The notes beneath the pieces are model-generated. The model searched no databases, was not told the origin of the DNA, and saw nothing but the letters and a program-made list of their open reading frames with translations. The position numbers were made by a program, and so were the translations under genes. Of a DNA stretch of 39,211 nucleotides, positions 17,564-26,120 are shown one piece after another. This DNA comes from an uncultured Bacteroidota bacterium (GTDB taxonomy: Bacteria > Bacteroidota > Bacteroidia > Bacteroidales > P3), in assembly GCA_902783595.1 (NCBI GenBank), contig CACZRR010000039.1, positions 1 through 39,211 of the forward strand, read 5' to 3'. Positions within the stretch are counted from its first letter, which is position 1; each line of letters opens with the position of its first letter.

Positions 17564-18610
17564 TTGATACATTTCGAACATATAGAATATCTTTGGTTGC
17601 TGTTAGGCGTAGTCGCCTTGGGTCTACTATGGTTCTACATGCGCTGGCGCTCACGACGCACCCTGAGTCGATGGGCCGACCGGACCATGTTTTCTCGCCT
17701 CATCCCCGACCACTCCACCTGGCGTCCATCCCTCAAGATGGCCCTAACGCTCACTGGCCTCGCACTGCTCATCGTGGCACTGGCAAACCCTCAATTTGGC
17801 ACAAAAATTGAGAAAGGAAAACGATCCGGCAGCGACATCGCCATCTGCTTCGATGTTTCAAACAGCATGATGGCAGAAGATCTGCAACCCAACCGACTGG
17901 AGCGTAGCAAAAGAGTGGTGAACAACCTCCTGAGTACCCTGGCTGGCGACCGCATCAGCCTCGTTGTGTTTGCCGGCACCAGCTTCATTCAGATGCCCCT
18001 CACCAACGATTACAGCGCGACAAAACTTTTCCTGGATCAAGTAAACTGCGACCTCATCGCATCACAAGGAACCGCCATCGGCGACGCCATCGGAAAAGCC
18101 ATGCAGACCTTCGGCTACGGCGATGCCGACCGACAGTGGGAACCTGGTAAAGGACGCGCTATCATCGTCATCAGCGACGGAGAAAACCATGAAGACGACG
18201 CCGTCGACGCGGCACGCAACGCCGCAAAAGAGGGCGTACGTGTTTGCACCATCGGAATAGGCTTGCCCGACGGTACACCCATACCAGAATACAGCCCTCG
18301 CGGACGCACCAACACCTACAAACGTGACCACAACGGCAGCATCATCATGACACGCCTAAACGAGCAAATGCTACGCGATATTGCCGAAGCCGGAAACGGT
18401 ACCTATATCAGAGCCAACAACGCCGGTAGCGGCCTGGGCGATATCACTCAACTCATTGAAGGGCTAGAGAAAGAGGACTTCGGAGAAGCGGTCTTTAGCG
18501 CCTACGAAAGTCGCTACCAGTACCCTCTCGTTGCAGGCCTAATATGTCTACTCACCGAACTGTTACTCTACGAACGCCGCAACCGCAAATTCAATCTTTT
18601 TCAACCATGA
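17564..18610 (+). CDS. batB: BatB: VWA domain membrane protein, TTG start
   Basis: The 348-residue protein is a paralogue of BatA with N-terminal membrane segments (YLWLLLGVVALGLLWFYM and MALTLTGLALLIVALANP), a VWA domain and a C-terminal membrane helix (YPLVAGLICLLTELLLYE). The MIDAS site DVSNS (97-101), TAIGDAIGKAM and VISDGENHEDD is complete. The start is TTG at 17564, giving MIHFEHIEYLWLL. The next ATG would remove the first membrane helix. The stop codon overlaps the batC start (ATGA). It acts with BatA and the TPR proteins in the aerotolerance complex, by analogy with Bacteroides. Confidence 0.94.
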   Translation: MIHFEHIEYLWLLLGVVALGLLWFYMRWRSRRTLSRWADRTMFSRLIPDHSTWRPSLKMALTLTGLALLIVALANPQFGTKIEKGKRSGSDIAICFDVSNSMMAEDLQPNRLERSKRVVNNLLSTLAGDRISLVVFAGTSFIQMPLTNDYSATKLFLDQVNCDLIASQGTAIGDAIGKAMQTFGYGDADRQWEPGKGRAIIVISDGENHEDDAVDAARNAAKEGVRVCTIGIGLPDGTPIPEYSPRGRTNTYKRDHNGSIIMTRLNEQMLRDIAEAGNGTYIRANNAGSGLGDITQLIEGLEKEDFGEAVFSAYESRYQYPLVAGLICLLTELLLYERRNRKFNLFQP

Positions 18611-19371
18611 GACGCACCACACTAATATTCTTCATCCTCTTCCCTGCTCTGACCGTCCAGGCACAAGCCGACAAACACAAACTACGCGATGGCAACCACC
18701 ACTACAACAAAGAACGCTATGACCAAGCCGAGGTAAGCTATCGCCGCGCTCTCGAAACCGACAGCATCGACTACAAAGGGCAATTCAACCTCGCCTCTTC
18801 CCTTTATCGTCAAGGCAAATACGATGACGCTGCACACCATTACGACAAAGCCCTACAGCACCCCACTGCCAGCAATGCACAACGCGCTCACGCATTCCAT
18901 AACAAAGGCAATAGCCATCTCAAAGCAGGAATGGAAAGCAAAGAGCAAGGCATGCAGCACCTTCAACAGGCAGTATCCTCATACCAAGAGGCACTCAAAC
19001 TCGATCCCAAAAACGACGACACACGCTACAACCTAGCATATGCACGACGTCTGTTGCAGCAACATCAGCAACAACAAAACCAGCAACAGAATGGTGACAA
19101 TAAGGATCAAGACAAGAAAGATCAGCAACAACAACAGAATAATCAACAGCAGCAGCAACAGAATAATCAACAACAACAGCAACAACAGCAAACTGGTCAA
19201 GATAACAAGCAGAACAAACAGCAACAGAACAAAAACCAGCAGACAAACCAACGCAAACAAGACGCTGAAAGAATGCTAGAAGCGGTAAAAAATAACGAAC
19301 GACAAACTCTCAAAGAACAGCAGAAAAAAATACAAGCCGTGACCGGTAAGCATAGCGACAAAGACTGGTAG
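18607..19371 (+). CDS. batC: BatC: TPR protein with Gln/Asn-rich tail
   Basis: The protein has about 254 residues. The signal peptide (RRTTLIFFILFPALTVQAQA) is followed by two or three TPR motifs (residues about 25-145: DGNHHYNKERYDQAEVSYRRAL, KGNSHLKAG, SYQEALKLDPKNDDTRYNLAYA). A long Gln/Asn/Lys-rich low-complexity segment comes next, then a basic C-terminus. The ATG at 18607 overlaps the batB stop and directly precedes the signal peptide. A longer frame from 18544 overlaps batB and lacks it. The protein is probably periplasmic and serves as a scaffold for the VWA proteins. The Gln tract is extreme in this copy. Confidence 0.92.
   Translation: MRRTTLIFFILFPALTVQAQADKHKLRDGNHHYNKERYDQAEVSYRRALETDSIDYKGQFNLASSLYRQGKYDDAAHHYDKALQHPTASNAQRAHAFHNKGNSHLKAGMESKEQGMQHLQQAVSSYQEALKLDPKNDDTRYNLAYARRLLQQHQQQQNQQQNGDNKDQDKKDQQQQQNNQQQQQQNNQQQQQQQQTGQDNKQNKQQQNKNQQTNQRKQDAERMLEAVKNNERQTLKEQQKKIQAVTGKHSDKDW
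19063..19257 (+). repeat. CAA/CAG-rich low-complexity tract in batC
   Basis: The coding strand is dominated by CAG and CAA Gln codons with interspersed AAT/AAC Asn codons, giving several runs of 5-8 Gln and the twice-repeated QQNNQQ block. Trinucleotide repetition keeps the frame if slippage occurs, so length may vary between strains. Confidence 0.8.
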
Positions 19372-19427
19372 ATTAGAATAATGATGTTCTGAACCTTATC
19401 TTCCCATTTCGACCTCTTAACTTTACC

Positions 19428-21257
19428 ATGTTTAAAAAAATATTCTTCATATTTCTTCTCCTGGGATCACTGGATTACGTCACAGCACAGGAGATCACTG
19501 TACAGGCACCTTCACAAGTGTATGTTGGCGACAATTTCTACGTTCGGTTTACCGTCAATGCACAAGCAACCGAATTCCAAGGACCCTCTTTCAAAGGCTT
19601 CAGCCTGAGATCGGGCCCCAACACCTCATCGCAGACATCGATGAGTTTCGTCAATGGTCAGATGTCCTCATCAGTGAGTACCACATTCTCTTATACTCTT
19701 ACTGCCGATGTACAAGGCACCTTCACTGTAGGGCCTGCCAGTTGTAATGTCGAGGGTAAAAAAATCAACTCAAAAAGCTTCTCCATCAAGGTAGAAAAAC
19801 TAAGTCAAGCCCAGCAACAACAACGTCAACAACAACAGGCTCAGCAACAACAACGACGCCAAACCTTCGACCCTTGGAGCCAACAGCCACGTGAGCCAGC
19901 AAAAATCGATGCCACTACGCTCTTTGCACGTGCTTCAGTGGACAAAAGCACCCCATATCAAGGCGAACAAATAATTGTCACTTATAAAATCTACACCCAA
20001 GTACCCATCAGCCAGTTTGCCATCGACAAACTACCTGGGAACAAAGGATTCTGGTCCGAAGACCTCAGTGCCGGCAAACAAATCAAACAGTACGAAGAAA
20101 CTGTCAACGGACGCCGCTACCAAGTGGCGGAAATTCGCCGCGGGGCTCTCTTTGCACAGCAAAGCGGCGCTCTCGCCATCGAGCCCCTTGATCTCAACGT
20201 GTTAGCCATGGTTCAAAGCCAGCGGCGACGCACAGGAAGCATTTGGGACCTCTTCGACGACCCCTTCTTCAACTCTGCACAAGCCGTGGAACGTCCGCTA
20301 CGTACAAATCGGCTCACCATCAACGCCCGCGCACTGCCTACAGCACCAGAGAACTTCTCCGGAGCAGTGGGATCATTCTCTGTAAAAGGCGGTGCCAACC
20401 TCGGTACGGTGAAAGCTAACGAAGCACTATCTTACCGCCTCACCATCAGCGGCCACGGCAATCTCATGCTCATCAACCCACCAACCCCCGACTTCCCCTC
20501 CTCATTCGAAGTTTACGATCCCCAGATTGACGACAAATTGACGCATGGCGATGGAGGCATCAGCGGCACCCGTACCTACGAGTGGATCCTCATCCCCCGC
20601 AGTCAAGGCGAATTCACAATCCCAGCATACAACTTCGTCTACTTCAATCCGACAACAGCCCAATACCAAACCCTCACCATAGAGGAACAAAAAGTCAAAG
20701 TGGAGGCTGGTAGCAACGCTTCAACCAACTTCTCCTCTGGCCAAGAAGTGCAGCACCTAGCCACAGACATCGCCTATATCCACCCTCTGAACAGACTCGA
20801 AACTCAAAGCGGTTCCATCAACGCTCCACTACGCTACGTAATAGGGACATTGGTAAACCTTCTCTTCTTCATTGTATGCTACCTCCTCGCCCGAAAACGT
20901 CTTGCCGACAAGCAAGACATCGCAGGAGTTCGCCTCCGCCGTGCCACCCGCCTGGCACGTCGTCGCCTAAAAAAAGCCGCCGCCTTCCTCGGCACAGGCG
21001 ACAGCAATCGGTTCTACGAAGAAATATATCGTGCCATCTGGGGATGTCTGGCAGACAAATATAACATCGAACTCTCTCAACTCAACCGCGACACAGTCAT
21101 CGGATGCCTTGAAGAAAAACAAGTATCTGATGCACAACAACAGCGCATCCTTAAGGTGTTACAGGATGTCGATATGGCTCGTTTCGCGCCCGGTGATGCC
21201 AGCAGCCAAAAACAAACCATATACAACGAAGCTTTGACCATGATAGCCGAACTATAA
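19428..21257 (+). CDS. batD: BatD: oxygen tolerance membrane protein
   Basis: The protein has 609 residues. A signal peptide (FKKIFFIFLLLGSLDYVTAQ) is followed by Ig-like beta-rich extracytoplasmic domains typical of the BatD family (EITVQAPSQVYVGDNFYVRFTV; TPYQGEQIIVTYKIYT). A Gln-rich linker lies near residues 127-146. One membrane helix at about 471-489 (VIGTLVNLLFFIVCYLLA) precedes a cytoplasmic basic, helical C-terminal region. Topology predicts a periplasmic body anchored in the inner membrane. The gene starts 56 bases after batC and ends 9 bases before batE. Function in aerotolerance is inferred from the B. fragilis operon. Confidence 0.93.
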   Translation: MFKKIFFIFLLLGSLDYVTAQEITVQAPSQVYVGDNFYVRFTVNAQATEFQGPSFKGFSLRSGPNTSSQTSMSFVNGQMSSSVSTTFSYTLTADVQGTFTVGPASCNVEGKKINSKSFSIKVEKLSQAQQQQRQQQQAQQQQRRQTFDPWSQQPREPAKIDATTLFARASVDKSTPYQGEQIIVTYKIYTQVPISQFAIDKLPGNKGFWSEDLSAGKQIKQYEETVNGRRYQVAEIRRGALFAQQSGALAIEPLDLNVLAMVQSQRRRTGSIWDLFDDPFFNSAQAVERPLRTNRLTINARALPTAPENFSGAVGSFSVKGGANLGTVKANEALSYRLTISGHGNLMLINPPTPDFPSSFEVYDPQIDDKLTHGDGGISGTRTYEWILIPRSQGEFTIPAYNFVYFNPTTAQYQTLTIEEQKVKVEAGSNASTNFSSGQEVQHLATDIAYIHPLNRLETQSGSINAPLRYVIGTLVNLLFFIVCYLLARKRLADKQDIAGVRLRRATRLARRRLKKAAAFLGTGDSNRFYEEIYRAIWGCLADKYNIELSQLNRDTVIGCLEEKQVSDAQQQRILKVLQDVDMARFAPGDASSQKQTIYNEALTMIAEL

Positions 21258-21266
21258 ACATCGCAC

Positions 21267-22040
21267 ATGACAATGAAAAAGGACCTAATTCTCCTACTTT
21301 CCCTCCTCCTGGGCACCATGGCATTGGCCACCCCGAGTAAAGCCGACTGCGAACGTGCTGCAAAAAAGGGAGACTCTCTCTATGCCGCCGCCAACTACGA
21401 AGATGCTGCAGCAACATACGAAAACATCCTCGCCTCGGGATACGTATCGGCAGATCTGTATTATAATCTCGCAGGAGCCTACTACCGGCAGGATCGTATT
21501 CCTCAAGCCATCCTCAACTATGAGCGAGCCCTACAACTCAAACCCGGTATAAAAGACGCCTCGGATAACTTGTCGCTGGCCTACAGCAAGACACAAGACC
21601 GCATCACCCCCCTTCCCAAACTCTTCATCGTCCGCTGGCACCACTCCTTGGTAACAAAAGTGACACCTGCAACCTGGAACGTCATATGTCAACTACTGTT
21701 GTTCCTTCTCTTGGCCTCGTTACTCGTAATGCTACTTTCCCGCAGCGTATCCCTTCGCAAAGGCGCCCTTGCTACTCTCTTCGCATCAGGTGCGCTGTTC
21801 ATCGTGGCTTCTCTATTGCTCTTCCAATCCTATAACCACCGCTCCGCACACCGTGACGCCATAGTCATGCAGTCATCGGTCATCGTCAAAGCATCGCCCG
21901 AAGAGCGTAGCACAGACAAATTCCTCCTGCACGCCGGCACAAAAGTGGAGGTGGACGAGAGTCTTTCCGGTTGGAACAAAGTGATACTCGCCGACGGCAA
22001 CACAGGATGGCTGTCCTCACAATCCATCGAACGGATATGA
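21267..22040 (+). CDS. batE: BatE: TPR protein with C-terminal SH3-like domain
   Basis: The protein has 257 residues. The signal peptide (MKKDLILLLSLLLGTMALAT) precedes TPR repeats (AKKGDSLYAAANYEDAAATYENIL; LYYNLAGAYYRQDRIPQAILNYERALQLKPG). Two membrane helices follow at about 137-155 and 167-185, then a bacterial SH3-like domain (SSVIVKASPEERSTDKFLLHAGTKVEV ... GNTGWLSSQSIERI). This is the standard BatE layout. ATG at 21267 or the third codon (21273) could start it. The stop overlaps the rseC-like start as ATGA. It is the last named bat gene of the cluster. Confidence 0.92.
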   Translation: MTMKKDLILLLSLLLGTMALATPSKADCERAAKKGDSLYAAANYEDAAATYENILASGYVSADLYYNLAGAYYRQDRIPQAILNYERALQLKPGIKDASDNLSLAYSKTQDRITPLPKLFIVRWHHSLVTKVTPATWNVICQLLLFLLLASLLVMLLSRSVSLRKGALATLFASGALFIVASLLLFQSYNHRSAHRDAIVMQSSVIVKASPEERSTDKFLLHAGTKVEVDESLSGWNKVILADGNTGWLSSQSIERI

Positions 22041-22465
22041 CACACAACGGAATCATACTCTCCATTGCGCCTCACAGCGTCAAAGTGCAGATAACCGTCG
22101 TCAGCGCCTGCGCCTCATGTGCTGCTCATAGCAAATGTGGTTTCGCTGAGTCGAAAGACAAAATCCTCGATATCCCCATCGACAACCCCGGCGACTATAC
22201 CATAGGACAACCCGTACTGGTGAAAATCAGCGAAGAACGTGGCCTTCTAGCCACTTGGTGGGCCTATCTGCTACCCGCACTGCTACTGGTAGCAGTCGCC
22301 ATTGGCACCTCCGCCGCCGGTCTCTCCGAACCAATCGTCATATTGCTAACATTCCTCTCGCTGGGATTATATCTCCTCCTACTCCTATTCCTCCGCAAAC
22401 ACCTCAACTCCCAATTCTCTCTCTCCTTATCCCCTCTCGGCTCCAATCACAACGATCAACTTTAA
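22037..22465 (+). CDS. RseC/MucC-like (SoxR-reducing system) membrane protein
   Basis: The protein has about 142 residues. The N-terminal half has the RseC-type cysteine cluster C-x-x-C-x5-C (SACASCAAHSKCGFAES). Two membrane helices follow (TWWAYLLPALLLVAVAIGTSAAG and IVILLTFLSLGLYLLLLLFL). RseC/RsxC-associated proteins modulate sigma-E or SoxR reduction in Proteobacteria, and in Bacteroidota a similar gene often precedes rnf genes, which are not present here. ATG at 22037 is chosen because it overlaps the batE stop. A longer frame from 21971 lies inside batE. The Cys cluster may bind a metal or sense redox state (inference). Confidence 0.82.
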   Translation: MTHNGIILSIAPHSVKVQITVVSACASCAAHSKCGFAESKDKILDIPIDNPGDYTIGQPVLVKISEERGLLATWWAYLLPALLLVAVAIGTSAAGLSEPIVILLTFLSLGLYLLLLLFLRKHLNSQFSLSLSPLGSNHNDQL

Positions 22466-22466
22466 C

Positions 22467-23045
22467 ATGCTCATCCTTGGCATAGACCCCGGCACTCAGA
22501 TTTTAGGATACAGCCTACTCGACACCGATAGCGCCACACCTACTATCCTCGCTATGGATGTGCTATATCTGAAAAAAATCCCTGAGTTCAACCTCCGCAT
22601 ACGCAAAATATTCGAATCTACCACTCGTATTATCGACTCCTTCCACCCCGACCATCTTGCCATCGAAGCGCCATTCTTCGGCAAAAATGTGCAGTCCATG
22701 CTCAAATTAGGGCGTGCTCAAGGTGTCGCCATCGCCGCAGCCATCAGCCGCGACCTCTCCATTACCGAATATGAACCATCCGTCATCAAGCAACACATCA
22801 CCGGCAATGGTAACGCGTCAAAGGAGCAAGTGGCCGCCATTCTGCAGTCCATCCTCCATTTTGAACAATCGCCACAGTACCTTGACGCAACCGACGCACT
22901 TGCCGTTGCTTATACCTGCCACCTGCACCTTACCAACCCCATAGCAGATCTGCAGCACCAGCTTGCACCCAAAAAGAAAAAAAGCAAATCCACAAAAAAA
23001 CAATGGTCCGAATTCATCACTTCCAATCCCGACTTGGTACTCTGA
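22467..23045 (+). CDS. ruvC: Crossover junction endodeoxyribonuclease RuvC
   Basis: The 192-residue protein has all four catalytic carboxylates of RuvC: D7 in LILGIDPGT, E67 in LAIEAPFF, and D140 and D143 in DATDALAVAY. The KNVQSMLKLGRAQGV segment is also typical. RuvC resolves Holliday junctions together with RuvAB. The C-terminal tail is basic (KKKKSKSTKKQW) and slightly longer than in E. coli. The start is one base after the rseC-like stop, and its end overlaps the next gene by 43 bases, so it sits in the bat-led transcript. Finding ruvC downstream of the bat genes links repair to the stress operon, possibly only by position. Confidence 0.96.
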   Translation: MLILGIDPGTQILGYSLLDTDSATPTILAMDVLYLKKIPEFNLRIRKIFESTTRIIDSFHPDHLAIEAPFFGKNVQSMLKLGRAQGVAIAAAISRDLSITEYEPSVIKQHITGNGNASKEQVAAILQSILHFEQSPQYLDATDALAVAYTCHLHLTNPIADLQHQLAPKKKKSKSTKKQWSEFITSNPDLVL

Positions 23046-24259
23046 GTACGATTTGCCTTGTGGTGCTTCTACTCGCCGCATGCTCACCAACCCGCAAACG
23101 CCACTTTGATCCCTCCAAGGTAGCCTTTACCGCCACCTCCAACCCGTTGCTCGATACGCAAATCTACCCCTCACTGCTATTGGCTTTGGGACAGAGTGAG
23201 ACATCGCCACGCACTTCCAACCTGGCTCCCTTCACCCTCTCACTCACTGCTCCCTCCAACAATGCTGTTTTGCGCGTCGTCATCGACTCTTCCTCCCTCA
23301 ACTATGTCACTATCCTCCAAGAAATACTCCCTATGCGCGGCGAGACCTACACCTTCACCCCCGCCGTTAAATGGAAATACGAAAGACTACGCCATATCCG
23401 CACACCACAACGTATCGACCTCACCCTCACCTGTTATATCAATGACGAAGAAGTCGACGTGAAAAACCTGCACCTCACAGCACGGCCCACTACCGAATGT
23501 CCACTCTCCTTCTCTCATAACGGCAACGTGGTGGATACCCGATGGCTCTTCGCCGCATATGTCAACGAGGACCATCCCTACATCGACCAGATACTCACCG
23601 ATATCCTTACCCAAGGAACCGTCTCTCGATTCACTGGCTACCAAACCGGCCGCACCACCGATGTCGACCAACAGGTATTCGCCGTATGGCACTACGCCCT
23701 CTCACAAGGCCTCACATACTCTTCCATAACATGCACATCCAACCCCTCCCCTCACGCCAACGTACAACATATTCGGCTCTTTGATCAGGTCTATAACTCC
23801 CGCCAGGCTAATTGTGTAGACGCATGCGTTTTCTTCGCCTCCATCCTTCGCAAAATAGGCCTCCAACCCATCATCTTCGTCGAACCCTGCCACGCCTATT
23901 TGGGCTATTACACCGATCGGAAAAAGAAAAACATCCACCTTATCGAGACCACCATCACCTCGTGGGTCAACTATCCCCAAATCATCAAAAACATGGGCGA
24001 AGGAGGTCGCATTACCGATAGCGACCTCAACAATTTGGCCAAATATATCAGCCCAGAACAACTGGAATCATACCAGCAAGGCAACATGTCTACTGACCAA
24101 CTGCTACTCGCTGTCTCTCAATCCCTCTTCGACAAAGCACAGCAGTACAATGTAGAAACCTTTACCGAGAACCGACAACACTTTGCCGATAGCGCAGCCA
24201 TCACATTCCAACAACTCGACATTGAGCAACTGCGCACCCTCGTACAGCCCATCAACTGA
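23003..24259 (+). CDS. Transglutaminase-like lipoprotein
   Basis: The protein has 418 residues. The N-terminus is a lipoprotein signal (LSTICLVVLLLAACSPT) with lipobox LAAC and Cys27, so the protein is probably attached to a membrane. The C-terminal half contains a transglutaminase-like papain-fold core: RQANCVDACVFFASILRKIGL with Cys271 as likely nucleophile, then PCHAYLGYY with the likely catalytic His, and an acidic residue further on (VETTI/LIETT region). The N-terminal half (about 30-200) is beta-rich and unrecognised. The role may be cleavage or cross-linking of peptides at the envelope, but the substrate is unknown. The start overlaps ruvC by 43 bases. A new promoter follows its stop. 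Confidence 0.72.
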   Translation: MVRIHHFQSRLGTLSTICLVVLLLAACSPTRKRHFDPSKVAFTATSNPLLDTQIYPSLLLALGQSETSPRTSNLAPFTLSLTAPSNNAVLRVVIDSSSLNYVTILQEILPMRGETYTFTPAVKWKYERLRHIRTPQRIDLTLTCYINDEEVDVKNLHLTARPTTECPLSFSHNGNVVDTRWLFAAYVNEDHPYIDQILTDILTQGTVSRFTGYQTGRTTDVDQQVFAVWHYALSQGLTYSSITCTSNPSPHANVQHIRLFDQVYNSRQANCVDACVFFASILRKIGLQPIIFVEPCHAYLGYYTDRKKKNIHLIETTITSWVNYPQIIKNMGEGGRITDSDLNNLAKYISPEQLESYQQGNMSTDQLLLAVSQSLFDKAQQYNVETFTENRQHFADSAAITFQQLDIEQLRTLVQPIN

Positions 24260-24289
24260 AAGTAATTTCTCTTTTTCATTTTTTTTGCC

Positions 24290-24297
24290 TATCTTTG
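24290..24297 (+). promoter_or_regulatory. -7 box upstream of the pseudo-caspase gene
   Basis: TATCTTTG matches TAnnTTTG and lies 36 bases before the ATG at 24334. The preceding bases are a T-rich stretch (24268-24287) without a clear TTTG -33 element. This separates the caspase-fold gene from the bat-ruvC operon. Confidence 0.65.
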
Positions 24298-24333
24298 CAG
24301 TTTGTAGTATGTATTCATCACATATACAACATC

Positions 24334-26100
24334 ATGAAAATGAAAAAGATAATTACTTTATTTTTGTTTCTATCAGTCATCCTGCCCCTCTCTGCACAGT
24401 CGGGTGAGAGATCTCTCAACCGCCGCTACTTCAATGCCGTCCGCGATTCGCTAATAGGCGACATGCTCACACGCCAACGTGCCATGCAGCATTATGCTCA
24501 GAACACACTGGTGAACCTCCCCAACGACGAGAAACTCTATGACGAGAGCTACATCAGCCTCACTGCCGACCTCGACGACCATAGCGGCACTGCCGATGAA
24601 GGTATCTTTGACCTTGTCTACCGCCTGTCCTATAACTGCAAACACATTGAAGGTTACACCGATGACTATCCCCTAGGAGCCTACGCCGTCGACTCATCCA
24701 ACTCATGTCGCGCCATCTGTAACCTCACCAAACATTTCCTTGAAAACGATCTACGAGACTACATCACCGCAGGCAAAGAGGTGGAGATAACCATTTTTTC
24801 CTCTGCCGACGGCACTGAGTTCACCACCAAAATACCATACGACGGTAGCTACGGCGACTTCCGCTATTGTCCCGTAACCTTCAACGGTGAGAACCTACGC
24901 GTTTCCGTAGACCGCACCATGGGCATCAGAAACAACTGCCAACTTGTTTACATCCGTGCTCAAGCCGTACGCAACTGGTTAGAGGAAAACATCCCCATCT
25001 TACGACAGACCTCCAATAACTACCGCTACGTCACTCAAAGCTACTCCGATTCTGCCAACATCCATTACTACCGCCGTTCAAGCATCGAAATACGTGTCCT
25101 CAATGTGGCTCATGAGGCCGTGGAACGTAGCCTCGCTGAGATGCGTATGGACGACTATGTTGATTACAACATTCACCGTACCAACATCAAAAACAACGAC
25201 GCCTACGTACTCATCATTGCCAACGAAGACTATGGCAATGGTCTTATCCCCGATGTTCCCTTCGCACTAAACGACGGCGAAATATTTCGTCAATACTGCA
25301 TCCGTTCGCTCGGCATACCCGAACGGCAGGTCAAAATACTCAAGAACGCCTCGCGCGAGACAATACTCAGCGAGGGCATACACTGGCTCACTGATCTCAG
25401 CCAGGCTGTAGCGGTGAAAAACGGCGACGAGCTCATCCCTCTGGCCAACTTCTTCATCTACTACACCGGTCATGGCTTCTCCAATGCCGACGATCAGGCT
25501 TTCCTTGTGCCCACCGGCATTAACACAGACGATATCGATGCACTTAATATCGGAAAGAAAAAAGGGTGCCGTCTGTTTGGCAAAAAAGACAAAAAGGAGG
25601 TCGCCGACAGCAACCTCTACGACATCGTCCTCTCCAGCAAGGAAAGCAGCCGTCTGTCACGTCAACTGTTCTCCCTCGACGACCTTTGCGGCATGTTCAA
25701 AAACCATCCCGTAAAGAACCTCACCGTCATCGTCGACGCATCGTTCAACGGCTACTCGCGAGACGGCAAACCCATCTTTCGTACCATTCATAAAATCGAC
25801 AACAAGAAGAAAAAACGCAAAGCTTCCATGCGCAGCGACGCCGTGGTACTACTGGCCGCCGACTTCGACCGTACAGCATACAGTTTCAACAACCAGCAAC
25901 ACGGATTCCTCACCTACTTCCTCCTCAAAGAACTCAAACTGCAGCAAGACAACATCTTCAGCATGACCTATCAGGACGTCTTTGAATCTGTGGCTCGCAA
26001 ACTCAACAAAGAATCCGCTCTGCAGAACCGGTGGCAGGAAGCCTCGGGCATCGCCGGTGGACGTTACAAGGACAGCTGGCACTACATGCGAATCAAATAA
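24334..26100 (+). CDS. Exported caspase-fold protein, catalytic Cys replaced by Ser
   Basis: The protein has 588 residues. A signal peptide (KMKKIITLFLFLSVILPLSA) precedes an unrecognised N-terminal domain. Part of it (VEITIFSSADGTEF ... LVYIRAQAVRNWLEEN) resembles OmpA-like sequences. The C-terminal part (about 290-588) follows the caspase/metacaspase p20 pattern: VLIIANEDYGNG, NDGEIFRQYC, FIYYTGHGF with the dyad His380, and LTVIVDASFNGYSRDG where families normally have D-A/S-C-F-S-G. The codon at 25741-25743 is TCG, so Ser470 occupies the Cys position, implying a pseudo-enzyme or a changed nucleophile. A hydrophobic core and the late GFLTYFLLKEL motif are retained. ATG at 24334 gives the signal peptide; an earlier ATG-like start at 24295 is in the promoter area. 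Confidence 0.82.
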   Translation: MKMKKIITLFLFLSVILPLSAQSGERSLNRRYFNAVRDSLIGDMLTRQRAMQHYAQNTLVNLPNDEKLYDESYISLTADLDDHSGTADEGIFDLVYRLSYNCKHIEGYTDDYPLGAYAVDSSNSCRAICNLTKHFLENDLRDYITAGKEVEITIFSSADGTEFTTKIPYDGSYGDFRYCPVTFNGENLRVSVDRTMGIRNNCQLVYIRAQAVRNWLEENIPILRQTSNNYRYVTQSYSDSANIHYYRRSSIEIRVLNVAHEAVERSLAEMRMDDYVDYNIHRTNIKNNDAYVLIIANEDYGNGLIPDVPFALNDGEIFRQYCIRSLGIPERQVKILKNASRETILSEGIHWLTDLSQAVAVKNGDELIPLANFFIYYTGHGFSNADDQAFLVPTGINTDDIDALNIGKKKGCRLFGKKDKKEVADSNLYDIVLSSKESSRLSRQLFSLDDLCGMFKNHPVKNLTVIVDASFNGYSRDGKPIFRTIHKIDNKKKKRKASMRSDAVVLLAADFDRTAYSFNNQQHGFLTYFLLKELKLQQDNIFSMTYQDVFESVARKLNKESALQNRWQEASGIAGGRYKDSWHYMRIK

Positions 26101-26120
26101 AAAAAAAGCAATATATAACT

